Source of the DNA: Marinimicrobium hydrolyticum
GTDB lineage: Bacteria > Pseudomonadota > Gammaproteobacteria > Pseudomonadales > Cellvibrionaceae
Length of the DNA: 64,000 bases
Direction of reading: 5' to 3'
Assembly: GCF_030848505.1 (NCBI RefSeq)
Contig: NZ_JAVDDU010000004.1
Location: 248,001 to 312,000 of the forward strand
The notes beneath the pieces were generated by a model. The model was not told the DNA's origin, ran no database searches, and saw only the letters and a list, made by a program, of their open reading frames with translations. Position numbers and translations under genes: made by a program. Shown here piece by piece: positions 1-7,971 of the stretch (positions are counted from its first letter, which is position 1; the number at the start of each line of letters is the position of its first letter).

Positions 1-59
1 ACGTCGTAAAAAGGCACTGTCAGCTCAATGATTCCTTGAGGCAATTGCAGCTCAGTCAT
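1..59 (-). CDS. Acyl-CoA thioesterase, hotdog family (5' end only)
   Basis: An ATG at 59-57 overlaps the last codons of the ammonia-lyase gene and opens a frame that runs out of the window. The 19 visible residues begin MTELQLPQGIIELTVPF and continue YD. A short beta-strand followed by P-F-Y-D is the usual N-terminus of YbgC/FadM-type 4-hydroxybenzoyl-CoA thioesterases, in which the catalytic Asp follows shortly after. Such a thioesterase is a standard member of aryl polyene clusters, next to the ammonia-lyase and acyltransferase genes. The family call rests on few residues plus context. Confidence 0.55.
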   Translation of the reverse strand, partial: MTELQLPQGIIELTVPFYD

Positions 60-1608
60 GAGGATAGAAATCCCAAATTTGCTCGCGAATATGGTTAATG
101 GTTTCCCGCAAGGCTCCTTCCAGAGGACGATCCTCATCCACAACAGGGAAGTAGCCCCGTACCTGATCGTACATGGTTTCCAATGAAGGTGTGATGCTGC
201 TCTGATCAAAATCGGCGTCGTTCTTGCGCAAATACAGGGCCTGCGTACTGGCGAGTAAGCCAGCCGCCGCTACCTGTTCCGTCAACTCCAGTACTCGAAT
301 GCAGTCCCGCGCCGCGATGGTGCCCATGCTTACTTTATCCTGATTGTGGCATTCGGTGGAGCGAGAGAAAACGCTGGCGGGCATGGTGTTTTTCAGCGCT
401 TCGGCGGTCCAGGCGGAAATACCAATCTGCACCGCCTTGAAGCCGTGGTTGATCATGGCCCGCTCGGGCGTGGCGCCGGACAGGTTGGCCGGCAGGCCGT
501 TGTTGAATTTGGTGTCCATTAGCAATGCCATTTGCCGGTCGATCAAATCGGCGATGTTGGCCACGGCCACTTTAAGGGCATCCATGGCGAAGGCGATGTG
601 GCCACCGTAGAAATGTCCGCCGTGCAGGACGTGCTCTTCTTCGCCATCAATAATGGGATTGTCGTTGGCGCTATTCAGCTCGGTTTCGATGAACTGGCGC
701 ATCCAGCCCAGGGAATCCTGTAGCACGCCAATAATGTGCGGGGCACAACGCACAGAGTAACGATCCTGCAACCGGTCCGAATTGCGCGCCACCCGATCCA
801 TGTGCAGGTCGGAGCGAATCCAGGCGGCGATCTGGTTTTGGCCGGGGTGGGGTTTGACTGAAAACAGGCGCTCGTCAAAGTGGTTGGTGTTGCCTTTAAG
901 GCTCACGCTGACCATGGCGGTCAAGCGAGTGGCCAGCTTGGCCAAGTAGCTGGCCCGGTCGTAGGCCAAGCAGGCTACGGCGGTCATCACCGCCGTGCCG
1001 TTCATTATTGCCAGCCCCTCTTTGGGGTGCAGATGCAGCGGCTCAATACCCAGCTGCTTCAGTACCTGCGCCACCGGTACCGTTTCGCCTTGGTAGTAGA
1101 CGTCTCGCTCACCCAGCAAGGTGGCGGCCACATAGGACAAAGGCGTTAGATCACCGCTGGCGCCCACCGAGCCTTCTTGAGGAATCACCGGGACTATGTC
1201 CTGATTTATATACTCCACCAAGTGTTCCAGTAACTCCGGGCGCACGCCGGAATAACCGCGACTAAGAGAGGCCAAACGCGCGGCCAGAATGGCCCGCCCG
1301 TGGGCGTGGTCAAAATGAGCCCCGAGGCCACAGCCGTGGAAGCGAGTGAGATGAACGGGCAACTGCTCCACCAAATGGGGCGGCACGGTCACCGTGCAGG
1401 AATCACCGTAGCCGGTGGTAACCCCGTAGATCACGCCGTCTTCCCGCCACAAATCCTGCACAAAGCGTGCACTGGCTTCAATGCGTTTGCGCGCACCTTT
1501 GTCCTGAGTCAGGCTTGCCTGGCCGCCTTTGGCGATAGCGACGATATCCTCAATGGTTACGGCTTTGTGGCCGAAGACCACGGGCTTGTCTGAGCGGGAA
1601 TTTTTCAT
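52..1608 (-). CDS. MIO-type aromatic amino acid ammonia-lyase (HAL/TAL family)
   Basis: 518 residues, normal length for the histidine/phenylalanine/tyrosine ammonia-lyase family. The MIO prosthetic group triad Ala150-Ser151-Gly152 lies in GSVGASGDLTPLS. Catalytic Tyr61 is in YGVTTGYG and Asn203 in the NGT motif; QDRYSVR and SANDNP are also present. The enzyme removes ammonia from an aromatic amino acid to give a cinnamate-type acid. The substrate-selectivity pair reads Phe90-His91, which is neither the His-Leu of bacterial tyrosine lyases nor the Ser-His of housekeeping HutH, and no other hut gene is present. In this operon, together with an AMP-ligase and ACPs, it most likely supplies 4-hydroxycinnamate as the pigment starter, as in flexirubin biosynthesis. 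The gene follows the LpxL-like acyltransferase with a 15-nt gap and overlaps the next gene. Confidence 0.9.
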   Translation of the reverse strand: MKNSRSDKPVVFGHKAVTIEDIVAIAKGGQASLTQDKGARKRIEASARFVQDLWREDGVIYGVTTGYGDSCTVTVPPHLVEQLPVHLTRFHGCGLGAHFDHAHGRAILAARLASLSRGYSGVRPELLEHLVEYINQDIVPVIPQEGSVGASGDLTPLSYVAATLLGERDVYYQGETVPVAQVLKQLGIEPLHLHPKEGLAIMNGTAVMTAVACLAYDRASYLAKLATRLTAMVSVSLKGNTNHFDERLFSVKPHPGQNQIAAWIRSDLHMDRVARNSDRLQDRYSVRCAPHIIGVLQDSLGWMRQFIETELNSANDNPIIDGEEEHVLHGGHFYGGHIAFAMDALKVAVANIADLIDRQMALLMDTKFNNGLPANLSGATPERAMINHGFKAVQIGISAWTAEALKNTMPASVFSRSTECHNQDKVSMGTIAARDCIRVLELTEQVAAAGLLASTQALYLRKNDADFDQSSITPSLETMYDQVRGYFPVVDEDRPLEGALRETINHIREQIWDFYPHD

Positions 1609-1623
1609 GAATCACTGTCCTAC

Positions 1624-2607
1624 TTAAATGCTGTCGTTATCGTTGTTTGGGCGCACACCGGAGTTTGGGTCCGCCTGCGCCTCACGGGCGGGCGCGTCGT
1701 CGCCCCAATAATCGTAAAAATTAAACCACTGGTAGGGGTGGCGATGGCACAGGCCCTCCAGCACCCCCACGTATTTTTGCAAAAGCTCCTGGCACACCGT
1801 TTCGCGCTCCTGGCGCGGAACCTTTCCACCCGAGTACAGAGGCTTCAAGGTGGCTTGATAAACAAAGCCGGTGTGACAGGCGGCGATAAAAAACACCGGC
1901 GCCCCCAACATCAGAGCCAACCAGAAAGGACCGGCGGGCCACTGCACCTCCGAACCCAGAAAGGGCGCGCGCAGCGTCCGGTTCGGATTGTCCGGCGGCA
2001 GTCGATCCGCCAGCAAAATAACGAACTCTCCCTCGTCCAATCGCTCCCGCAGATAGATCGCGGTGGCGGGCGTAATCTCCTGCAGGGGTATCAAACGCAC
2101 CTGGGACTTCCGGTTTACATTTCCCATCACTCGATTGAACTTGCGGGTATTCTGGCCGTGCCGGATAACGTTGAGCTTTAAAGAACCATCGTTTTCCACC
2201 ACCGCGCGACACATTTCCAAGGTGCCAAAATGAGCCCCCAGCAACACAGCCCCGCGCTTGCTTTGTTGCAACTCCAGTAGCGTATGGTGGCCTTCAAAGG
2301 CCACATCGGAACGTTGAATCCGCCCCATCCAGGCCGCGACCCGCTCCATCAGATTGGCGCCAAAAGCCATGTGATGCCGCCACACCTGCCAGAGCCCGGC
2401 GGGCCGCCCCAGCGCCCGGCTTAAATACTGAGCGGAGTGGCGCCTCGTAGACCGGCGGGTCAGGAAGAAGTACGTCACCACTACTCCAACCAGCGGGTAC
2501 ATAAGCCAGCGGCCGAAAAACCGATACAGCACCACTAAAAAGGCCATACCCCAGTAATGGCCCCGCTCTTTCATACTGGCCCAATGGGTGCTCTGCGGCT
2601 CGGTCAT
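1624..2607 (-). CDS. LpxL/HtrB-family lipid A-type acyltransferase
   Basis: 327 residues from the ATG at 2607, which lies 7 nt after the glycosyltransferase stop. The longer frame to 2703 adds a Cys-rich stretch that overlaps the upstream gene and is unlikely to be translated. The protein has an N-terminal membrane segment (about residues 22-48) and the HX4(D/E) acyltransferase motif as His126-F-G-T-L-Glu131 within VLLGAHFGTLEM. This fold transfers acyl chains from ACP to a lipid or sugar acceptor at the inner-membrane face. Acyltransferases of this family occur next to a GT2 enzyme in aryl polyene clusters, where they help build the lipid anchor of the pigment. That role is inferred from context. 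Confidence 0.85.
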   Translation of the reverse strand: MTEPQSTHWASMKERGHYWGMAFLVVLYRFFGRWLMYPLVGVVVTYFFLTRRSTRRHSAQYLSRALGRPAGLWQVWRHHMAFGANLMERVAAWMGRIQRSDVAFEGHHTLLELQQSKRGAVLLGAHFGTLEMCRAVVENDGSLKLNVIRHGQNTRKFNRVMGNVNRKSQVRLIPLQEITPATAIYLRERLDEGEFVILLADRLPPDNPNRTLRAPFLGSEVQWPAGPFWLALMLGAPVFFIAACHTGFVYQATLKPLYSGGKVPRQERETVCQELLQKYVGVLEGLCHRHPYQWFNFYDYWGDDAPAREAQADPNSGVRPNNDNDSI

Positions 2608-2614
2608 GGCAATC

Positions 2615-3388
2615 TCACGGCTGACTTTCCCGCTCGCCGGAAGGCAGTTGGCGGCGTACCAGCCGATACAGTAGCAGTGGCAAGCGTGCCAGCATACCGA
2701 CACAGAGCCGCGTATGCATCCAACTGATGGCCAGGTTGTCGCGCCAGAGGCGAAAATTGGAAATGCCGTTTTCCGGATAGATCACCCGGGTGGGCACAGC
2801 CATCACTGGCATGCCCCGCCAGGACAGACGTACGGCCACTTCCGTGTCGAAGTCCATGCGTCGGCCGATACGTACCCGGTCCGCCAGCGCCAGGGTTTCC
2901 GCCAGTGGGTAGACCCGAAAGCCGCACATGGAATCGCGGATCTCCAAAGACAGCGTCTCCACCCAGACCCAAAAGTGGGTGATATAGCGGCTGTAAAAAC
3001 GATGCCGGGGCACCGACTCGTCGTATTCGGGTACGCCGGAAATCAGCGCCTGCGGAAATTGCTCGGCCAGGGCCAAAAAACGCGGTATGTCCTCTATGTT
3101 GTGCTGGCCGTCGGCATCCACTTGCACCGCGTGGGTGTAACCCAACTCGGCGGCCCGGCGCATGCCCAAAATCACAGCGCTGCCTTTGCCCCGGTTGGGA
3201 AACTGCTCGCACAGTTCGCTGCCGGTTTCGCGGCACAAGGTCCGAAGCAGTTCAGTGTCTTTGGGGTTACCACCGTCGTTCACCACCACGCAGGGCACGT
3301 CGAGGGCTCGAATGAGCGGCAATGACTCGGCCAGCAACTGCGCGTGATTGTAGACCGGAATGACCACACAGGGGGCGAAAGTTCGCAT
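2615..3388 (-). CDS. Family 2 glycosyltransferase
   Basis: 257 residues from the ATG at 3388; an upstream in-frame start at 3412 would overlap the dehydratase gene by 20 nt. The GT-A fold is shown by CVVIPVYNHAQLL at the N-terminus, VVNDGG at 35-40 and the metal-binding DXD as Asp91-Ala-Asp93 in QVDADGQH. The protein resembles DPM/polyprenol-type GT2 enzymes and is cytosolic or peripheral. It lies directly upstream of the LpxL-like acyltransferase, and in some APE clusters the two functions are fused. It probably glycosylates the lipid or resorcinol anchor of the pigment; the acceptor cannot be read from sequence. Confidence 0.88.
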   Translation of the reverse strand: MRTFAPCVVIPVYNHAQLLAESLPLIRALDVPCVVVNDGGNPKDTELLRTLCRETGSELCEQFPNRGKGSAVILGMRRAAELGYTHAVQVDADGQHNIEDIPRFLALAEQFPQALISGVPEYDESVPRHRFYSRYITHFWVWVETLSLEIRDSMCGFRVYPLAETLALADRVRIGRRMDFDTEVAVRLSWRGMPVMAVPTRVIYPENGISNFRLWRDNLAISWMHTRLCVGMLARLPLLLYRLVRRQLPSGERESQP

Positions 3389-3392
3389 CACT

Positions 3393-3743
3393 TCAGCCAC
3401 CCTCGGCAACACCGATGCCGCCTGTGGAACAGCGACCCCGCTGATTGTGGTAGCTGAATTTCAGCAGCTGGCGGTCCGCGAGCCAATCCAGGGTTAGCGT
3501 CAGCTGTACGGGCGGACGCACCAACTGCTGAAACTTTACCGAGCGAAAGCCACGAAATTGGAGTGTTTTGTTGAAGTGTTTCTGAGCCAAATCCAGAGCC
3601 CACCCGACCTGCACCACCCCCGCAAGCACGGGTAAGTTATCAAAGTGGCCCGCAAAGCAGGGCATATCCGGCTCCAGCTTCAAGGTAACCACCAAGTGCT
3701 CATCCGTTTGTTCCAGAATTTCGTAGGGAGGAAAGATCATCAC
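3393..3743 (-). CDS. Hotdog-fold 3-hydroxyacyl-ACP dehydratase (ApeI type)
   Basis: 116 residues with the FabA/FabZ-like active-site stretch GHFDNLPVLAGVVQ around residues 32-45, His being the catalytic base. It is shorter than FabZ (about 150), as is usual for the pigment-cluster ApeI type. It should dehydrate the 3-hydroxyacyl-ACP intermediate after each ketoreduction so that the chain stays fully conjugated. The start (3743 or 3740) overlaps the AMP-ligase stop by 4 nt, so the two are probably translationally coupled. Two further hotdog proteins lie at 18862-19149 and 19192-19623. Confidence 0.85.
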   Translation of the reverse strand: MMIFPPYEILEQTDEHLVVTLKLEPDMPCFAGHFDNLPVLAGVVQVGWALDLAQKHFNKTLQFRGFRSVKFQQLVRPPVQLTLTLDWLADRQLLKFSYHNQRGRCSTGGIGVAEGG

Positions 3744-5107
3744 CGATGGCTCCCGGTCAACAGCGTCTGCAAGTCAGTCTCGGTCACTTTGCCCTGAGCG
3801 TTGTACGGCAAATTGTCCACATAACGCCAGCGCCGCGGCAACAGGGGGGCTTCAAAGTAGGCCAGCAAATCACGGCGCAGTCGCTGGTTCAAGGCCAGTT
3901 TGCCCTGCGCATCCAACAGCGTCTGACCTTCTCTCGAGAGCGTCGCCACTACTCCAACTTCCTCGCGCCGGCCGCGCACGACCGTCACACGCGCCGAGGC
4001 GATGGCGGGGTGCGACTCCAAATGTTTTTGCATTTCGGTTAGCGAGAGGCGCTTGCCCTCAACTTTCACCACTCGGTCCGCCCGGCCTAGAAGCGCGAAG
4101 CGTCCATCCTCAAAAACTTCCGCCCGATCGCCCATATCAAATGAGTCTTCTGACCCCAGGTGAGGGCTATTAACCCGTAAACAACCTTGAGAAGAAAGAC
4201 TGATGGCAACACCGGGCAGAGGCTCCCAGCGGTCACCCTCAGTGCGTCGACGCCAGGCAACGCCACCGGTTTCGGTGCTGCCCAAAATCTCTAAAGGGGC
4301 TCGTCCCGTGAGTTCGGCCATGGCCAAGGCATACTGTTCGGCCAGGGGTCCGCCGGAAGAAACGATCTCCGCCAGACCACCCGGCTGGGCTTGGAAGGCA
4401 GGCGCTTGCGGCAAGCGCGATAAATGCGTTGGGCTGGACACCAGCGTGGCTGGCTGCCATTCCGCCAGACGCTTGACCAGCTCTTCCGGATACTGGCAGG
4501 GGGCCACCACAAAAGGCGCGCCCCGCCACCAGGGCCACAGCACGCTGTGCAAAAGTCCGTAAATATGTTGATGGGAAACCGTGGAGATAACGCTGGCTTT
4601 ACCCATCTGATCACCAAAGCAGCGCTGTAAAGTCGCCAGCTCGGACTCCAACAACACCAGAGTTTTGTGCACGGGTTGGGGTTCGCCCGTGGAGCCGGAC
4701 GTGAACAGTACCAATTCGATGGAAGTATCAGGGCTTGGCAGGTCAGAGCGTGGACCTTGGATCAGGCGATCTGGGGTGAGCTGCGTTTTGGCCAGTTCGG
4801 GTAGAGGTGCGTCGGTAAGCAGGACATCGAACGCTCGGGCCAACTGATGGGCCGTTCCCGCCTGCATATTGTGTGGCATAACGATTTGTTTGCCCGCCAG
4901 GGCCAGAGCCATAAACCCGCACAGAAAGTCCCAGGCATCTTGATACCAAATACCCCAACGCTGCTCAGGTCGTGCCGCCAGCGCCTGGCCCAGTGTGCTG
5001 GCGCGCTCGCGCAGCTGATCGCGACTGAAACTTCCGTGCGCGCTCAGGGCTACAGGCTGTGGGCCGCCTGCAAGGCAGTGTTGGCGTAAATCGATGGAAG
5101 GGGTCAT
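3740..5107 (-). CDS. AMP-dependent acyl/aryl ligase of the aryl polyene pathway
   Basis: 455 residues, an ANL-superfamily adenylating enzyme. The phosphate loop is LVLFTSGSTGEPQPVHK, with TSGSTG at 136-141. The A5-type motif is ILGSTETGG, the A7/A8 region contains DMGD and GRADRVVKVEGKRLSL, and the C-terminal catalytic Lys lies in NAQGKVTE near residue 445. It is expected to activate 4-hydroxycinnamate, the product of the ammonia-lyase in the same operon, and load it on an ACP as polyketide starter. It overlaps the membrane-protein gene upstream and the dehydratase downstream by 4 nt each. Confidence 0.92.
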   Translation of the reverse strand: MTPSIDLRQHCLAGGPQPVALSAHGSFSRDQLRERASTLGQALAARPEQRWGIWYQDAWDFLCGFMALALAGKQIVMPHNMQAGTAHQLARAFDVLLTDAPLPELAKTQLTPDRLIQGPRSDLPSPDTSIELVLFTSGSTGEPQPVHKTLVLLESELATLQRCFGDQMGKASVISTVSHQHIYGLLHSVLWPWWRGAPFVVAPCQYPEELVKRLAEWQPATLVSSPTHLSRLPQAPAFQAQPGGLAEIVSSGGPLAEQYALAMAELTGRAPLEILGSTETGGVAWRRRTEGDRWEPLPGVAISLSSQGCLRVNSPHLGSEDSFDMGDRAEVFEDGRFALLGRADRVVKVEGKRLSLTEMQKHLESHPAIASARVTVVRGRREEVGVVATLSREGQTLLDAQGKLALNQRLRRDLLAYFEAPLLPRRWRYVDNLPYNAQGKVTETDLQTLLTGSHR

Positions 5108-5670
5108 AGTCCGTGTTTTTTATAAAATACCAGGCGTCGGTAACCGTACTCGGCGGCGAACAAAGTGCCCACGACGACGTACGCCAGAAGGCCGTTGTAC
5201 AGCGCCCACACTTCCCGGCTGGCCACCAATGCCGTGAACGCGGAAACGCTGGCATTGAGCAGAAAAAAGCCCACCCACAATCGCGTCACCCAAAGGGTGT
5301 AGCGCAGCACAGCCGGGGGCAATTCCTGGTAGGACACACCTCGATGCAGAGCCGCCATCCGGGTAGGCACCGTGGGGGGCCAGATCAGGCCTGCGGCGAA
5401 CACCGCGGCCAAGGCCAGGTTGATTCCGGTTGGGAGAAGCCGCAGTAGCACTTCACTGTTGGCGTACCAGAGCAGTGCCGCCACGCCCGCGCTACAAACT
5501 ACCAAAGCGCCGCGCTGCCAAAACTTATCGGCTTTAAGCAGCGCCCGGAACAGGTAAACCGCGACCAGAGCCAAACCCAACACGCCGGGCTCCACCCACT
5601 GAATACCCAAGTAAACCATGAGCGGATAGAGGACCAGCAAGGCCCCCGCGAGGAGATTAGCCCAGCGCAT
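5104..5670 (-). CDS. Small integral membrane protein of APE clusters (COG4648-like)
   Basis: 188 residues with about five hydrophobic segments, among them residues 4-22, 26-42, 54-68 and 78-97, plus one near the C-terminus. I see no catalytic motif. A membrane protein of this size between the ACP genes and the AMP-ligase gene is a constant part of aryl polyene clusters, and its biochemical role is not established. It overlaps the ligase start by 4 nt and starts 7 nt after the ACP gene ends. Confidence 0.75.
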   Translation of the reverse strand: MRWANLLAGALLVLYPLMVYLGIQWVEPGVLGLALVAVYLFRALLKADKFWQRGALVVCSAGVAALLWYANSEVLLRLLPTGINLALAAVFAAGLIWPPTVPTRMAALHRGVSYQELPPAVLRYTLWVTRLWVGFFLLNASVSAFTALVASREVWALYNGLLAYVVVGTLFAAEYGYRRLVFYKKHGL

Positions 5671-5677
5671 CCGTGTG

Positions 5678-5920
5678 TTAGTTCATCAGCTGATCGATAA
5701 CATCCACGGCATCGCCAATGGTGCGCACGCCCTTGAATTGTTCGGGCTTTAGCTGTTTCCCGGTCACGCTGTGAATTTTTGCGGCCAGATCAATGGCATC
5801 AATGCTGTCAAAATCCAGATCCGCGTACAGATCGGCATCGAGGGTAATGTCTTCTTCATCCAGCATGAAGGATTTGACCAATACCGCTTTCAGTTCTGTA
5901 AAAATTTCTTCTTTGGTCAT
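5678..5920 (-). CDS. Acyl carrier protein (second of the tandem pair)
   Basis: 80 residues from the ATG at 5920, which lies 4 nt after the stop of the upstream ACP; the in-frame ATG at 5932 would overlap that gene. The phosphopantetheine attachment site is Ser39 in DLDFDSIDAID, and the protein is strongly acidic with the usual four-helix pattern. Paired ACPs of different type are typical for aryl polyene clusters, where they carry the starter and the growing polyene chain. A 4'-phosphopantetheinyl transferase was not seen in this window. Confidence 0.93.
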   Translation of the reverse strand: MTKEEIFTELKAVLVKSFMLDEEDITLDADLYADLDFDSIDAIDLAAKIHSVTGKQLKPEQFKGVRTIGDAVDVIDQLMN

Positions 5921-5924
5921 ACCA

Positions 5925-6194
5925 CTACCCACTCACTGTCTGCTGTTGTGCCAGAACGAAATCCCGCAGGGAGGCTACCGAGCGAAAATGCTCTTTATTG
6001 TGCTCCGAGTTCGCATCGATTTTAACATTGAAGTATTTCTGCAGAGCCAACCCTAACTCTAGCGCGTCGATAGAGTCGAGCCCCAACCCTTCCCCAAAAA
6101 GTGGGGCGTCGGTATCGATGTCATCGATGGTCATGTCTTCGAGTTCCAACTCATCAATGATCATTTGTTTAATTTGTACGGTGATATCAACCAT
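5925..6194 (-). CDS. Acyl carrier protein (first of the tandem pair)
   Basis: 89 residues, with attachment site Ser41 in LGLDSIDALEL and conserved acidic residues in helix II. The gene overlaps the acyltransferase stop by 8 nt and is followed 4 nt later by a second ACP gene. The two proteins differ clearly in sequence, suggesting separate partners (for example ligase/starter versus extension) rather than a recent duplication. Which ACP carries which intermediate cannot be decided here. Confidence 0.93.
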   Translation of the reverse strand: MVDITVQIKQMIIDELELEDMTIDDIDTDAPLFGEGLGLDSIDALELGLALQKYFNVKIDANSEHNKEHFRSVASLRDFVLAQQQTVSG

Positions 6195-7035
6195 ATAACT
6201 TCAAGCCTTGTTCAAAATAATTCTGTAAATAGCGGGTGAGCTGTCGGGCTGCCGCAGGTTTATCGTCGTAAGCTTCTATTAATTCCACTGGCTGCAATAT
6301 TTCGCCCACGTGAACGTTGATCTCGGCCCGACGAGGTGGAATCCGGTACCAGGGCTCTCCTTTAATCAGGGTGATCGGGTCGCAGGTGATAAACACTGTT
6401 AACACAGGCGCGCCGGTGCGCACCGCCACTTGTGCCATACCGCGCTTGAAGGCCAGGCCCTCACCCGGCACCGTGCGCGAACCTTCAGGAAAAATCAGTA
6501 TGGCCTCATCGTGGTCCAATGCCTGACGGCATCCCGCCAATAACTCACTGCCATTTTCATTGCTGATAAAACCCGCACCGCGCATCACGCCGCCGATAAA
6601 TCGGCTGCGCCACAGCTCGCCTTTGACCACGCAATTGGCACTGGGCAAATAGGCCAGCAAAATCACCACGTCAATCAAGGTCGGGTGATTGGCAATCACG
6701 ATACAGCCGCCTGATCGTTGCAGTAACTCCAGGTTGTGAAGTCGCACCCGAATCAGCCCCAGGGTTTCCATCATGGCCACAAAGAACCGGAAGTTACGCT
6801 TTTGCAAAGTCCGCACCCGCCCGGTCTTGGTGGCTTCGTCCCCCGGTAGGGCGCGCAGCAATGGAAACAACAGCAGCGTTTGTAAAAAACCGCCGACAAA
6901 AAAGAACGCAAAGCAGAACCCAGTTGCCAGGATTCGCCAGATGCGATCCGCGCTGTATCTAAGGTAGCTCAAGCTCTCGCTCCCAGTGCCAGTTGGTGCG
7001 CTCAGTACAAAATTCCAGATGCGGGGTCCGCCCAA
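6187..7035 (-). CDS. PlsC-family 1-acylglycerol-3-phosphate-type acyltransferase
   Basis: Up to 282 residues. The HX4D motif is His-P-T-L-I-Asp in VIANHPTLIDVV, and the second conserved block is FPEGSRTVPGEG. There is a hydrophobic N-terminal segment (about residues 36-60). The first ATG (7035) overlaps the upstream gene by 77 nt; a TTG near 6976, just before that gene's stop codon, is an alternative that would remove about 20 residues. The enzyme should move an acyl chain onto a lipid-like acceptor at the inner membrane. It is a regular member of APE clusters and probably helps form the membrane anchor of the pigment. Confidence 0.88.
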   Translation of the reverse strand: MGGPRIWNFVLSAPTGTGSESLSYLRYSADRIWRILATGFCFAFFFVGGFLQTLLLFPLLRALPGDEATKTGRVRTLQKRNFRFFVAMMETLGLIRVRLHNLELLQRSGGCIVIANHPTLIDVVILLAYLPSANCVVKGELWRSRFIGGVMRGAGFISNENGSELLAGCRQALDHDEAILIFPEGSRTVPGEGLAFKRGMAQVAVRTGAPVLTVFITCDPITLIKGEPWYRIPPRRAEINVHVGEILQPVELIEAYDDKPAAARQLTRYLQNYFEQGLKLYG

Positions 7036-7693
7036 ACCACCAGACCAGGAATGCCACCATCATGGACACATCCCCCGGCTCGCCGCTGTGTGGGGCCATA
7101 CTCAGAGAGACCCGTTCCCGCCCCGGTCCAGGCTCCGAGCTCAGGAGCAACGCCAACGCCGCGGGCATTTCCGCTTCATCAGCGTCCGGGCGATAAAAAT
7201 CCGCAAGCGGCTCATCGCAATGCACCAGAAGCACCTGTGGTGCACCTTCGGCAAGCCAGCCCTGCGCCTCTACCCAGGCTTGGGCAAAGGTGTCGCGTCC
7301 CGCTGCCAGCGCCAGCGAAGGCGCGGTGATGCGCTGAATAATGGTGAACAAACCCAAGGCGGCGTTGTGCACTGACAAACTAAACGCCGTGGGCGACAGG
7401 GGCTCTTCGTGCGCCAGGTCCTGCAGAAGCTTTTGCGTGCGCTGGGTATCGCCGTGACGTGAGCTGAAAATTACCGGAGCATCCGCCGCTAAATGACCTT
7501 CCACCGAGGTGGCCACTTCCAGAGCCAAGCGCCCCCAGCGGGTCAGCCGGCGACGGGTCATAGCCGGTACGGCGCGCACGGGAGGAGAAGCTTCGCTATC
7601 AAGAACGTCGGCCTGCTCGGCCCATGTTGCCCAGTCCGTGGGTGTGTCGAGCCCAGGCGCCCAGGCGGCGAACTGGGAGACGAAGAGATCCAT
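6959..7693 (-). CDS. Ketosynthase-like chain-length factor (short, no active-site Cys)
   Basis: 244 residues of the ketoacyl-synthase N-terminal-like family found in aryl polyene clusters (ApeC type). The protein starts MDLFVSQFAAWAPGL and contains a thiolase-like core with LSVHNAALGLF where a real ketosynthase would carry its nucleophilic Cys region. There is no Cys in the expected position and the C-terminal half of the thiolase fold is missing. Such proteins form a heterodimer with an active ketosynthase and set product length. The active partner is not in this operon within the window and may lie beyond the left edge. This is the first gene of the minus-strand operon; its promoter should lie in 7694-7971. 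Confidence 0.82.
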   Translation of the reverse strand: MDLFVSQFAAWAPGLDTPTDWATWAEQADVLDSEASPPVRAVPAMTRRRLTRWGRLALEVATSVEGHLAADAPVIFSSRHGDTQRTQKLLQDLAHEEPLSPTAFSLSVHNAALGLFTIIQRITAPSLALAAGRDTFAQAWVEAQGWLAEGAPQVLLVHCDEPLADFYRPDADEAEMPAALALLLSSEPGPGRERVSLSMAPHSGEPGDVSMMVAFLVWWFGRTPHLEFCTERTNWHWERELELP

Positions 7694-7971
7694 AGCTGCA
7701 TCCAGTGTTATTTCGGGACTTCGGCAACACCCGACGAACCCATGTGCGCTGTATTATCGGTGGGCGAAGACTACTGCCGGCACGCCCTTTATAAAAGACA
7801 AAAACCAATGTCTCTAAACCACTATAGGTAAAAAACACCCGTCGCGGTGAATATTGGCGTCAGTTTACTACAACCCGGCCTGTGGAGCCCAGAGCACAGG
7901 GCCTCTGGGTTTGGAAAAAAGTGCTTGGCTGGATTGAGCAGCGAATAGCTCCGCTTTGATGAGTTTCATTT

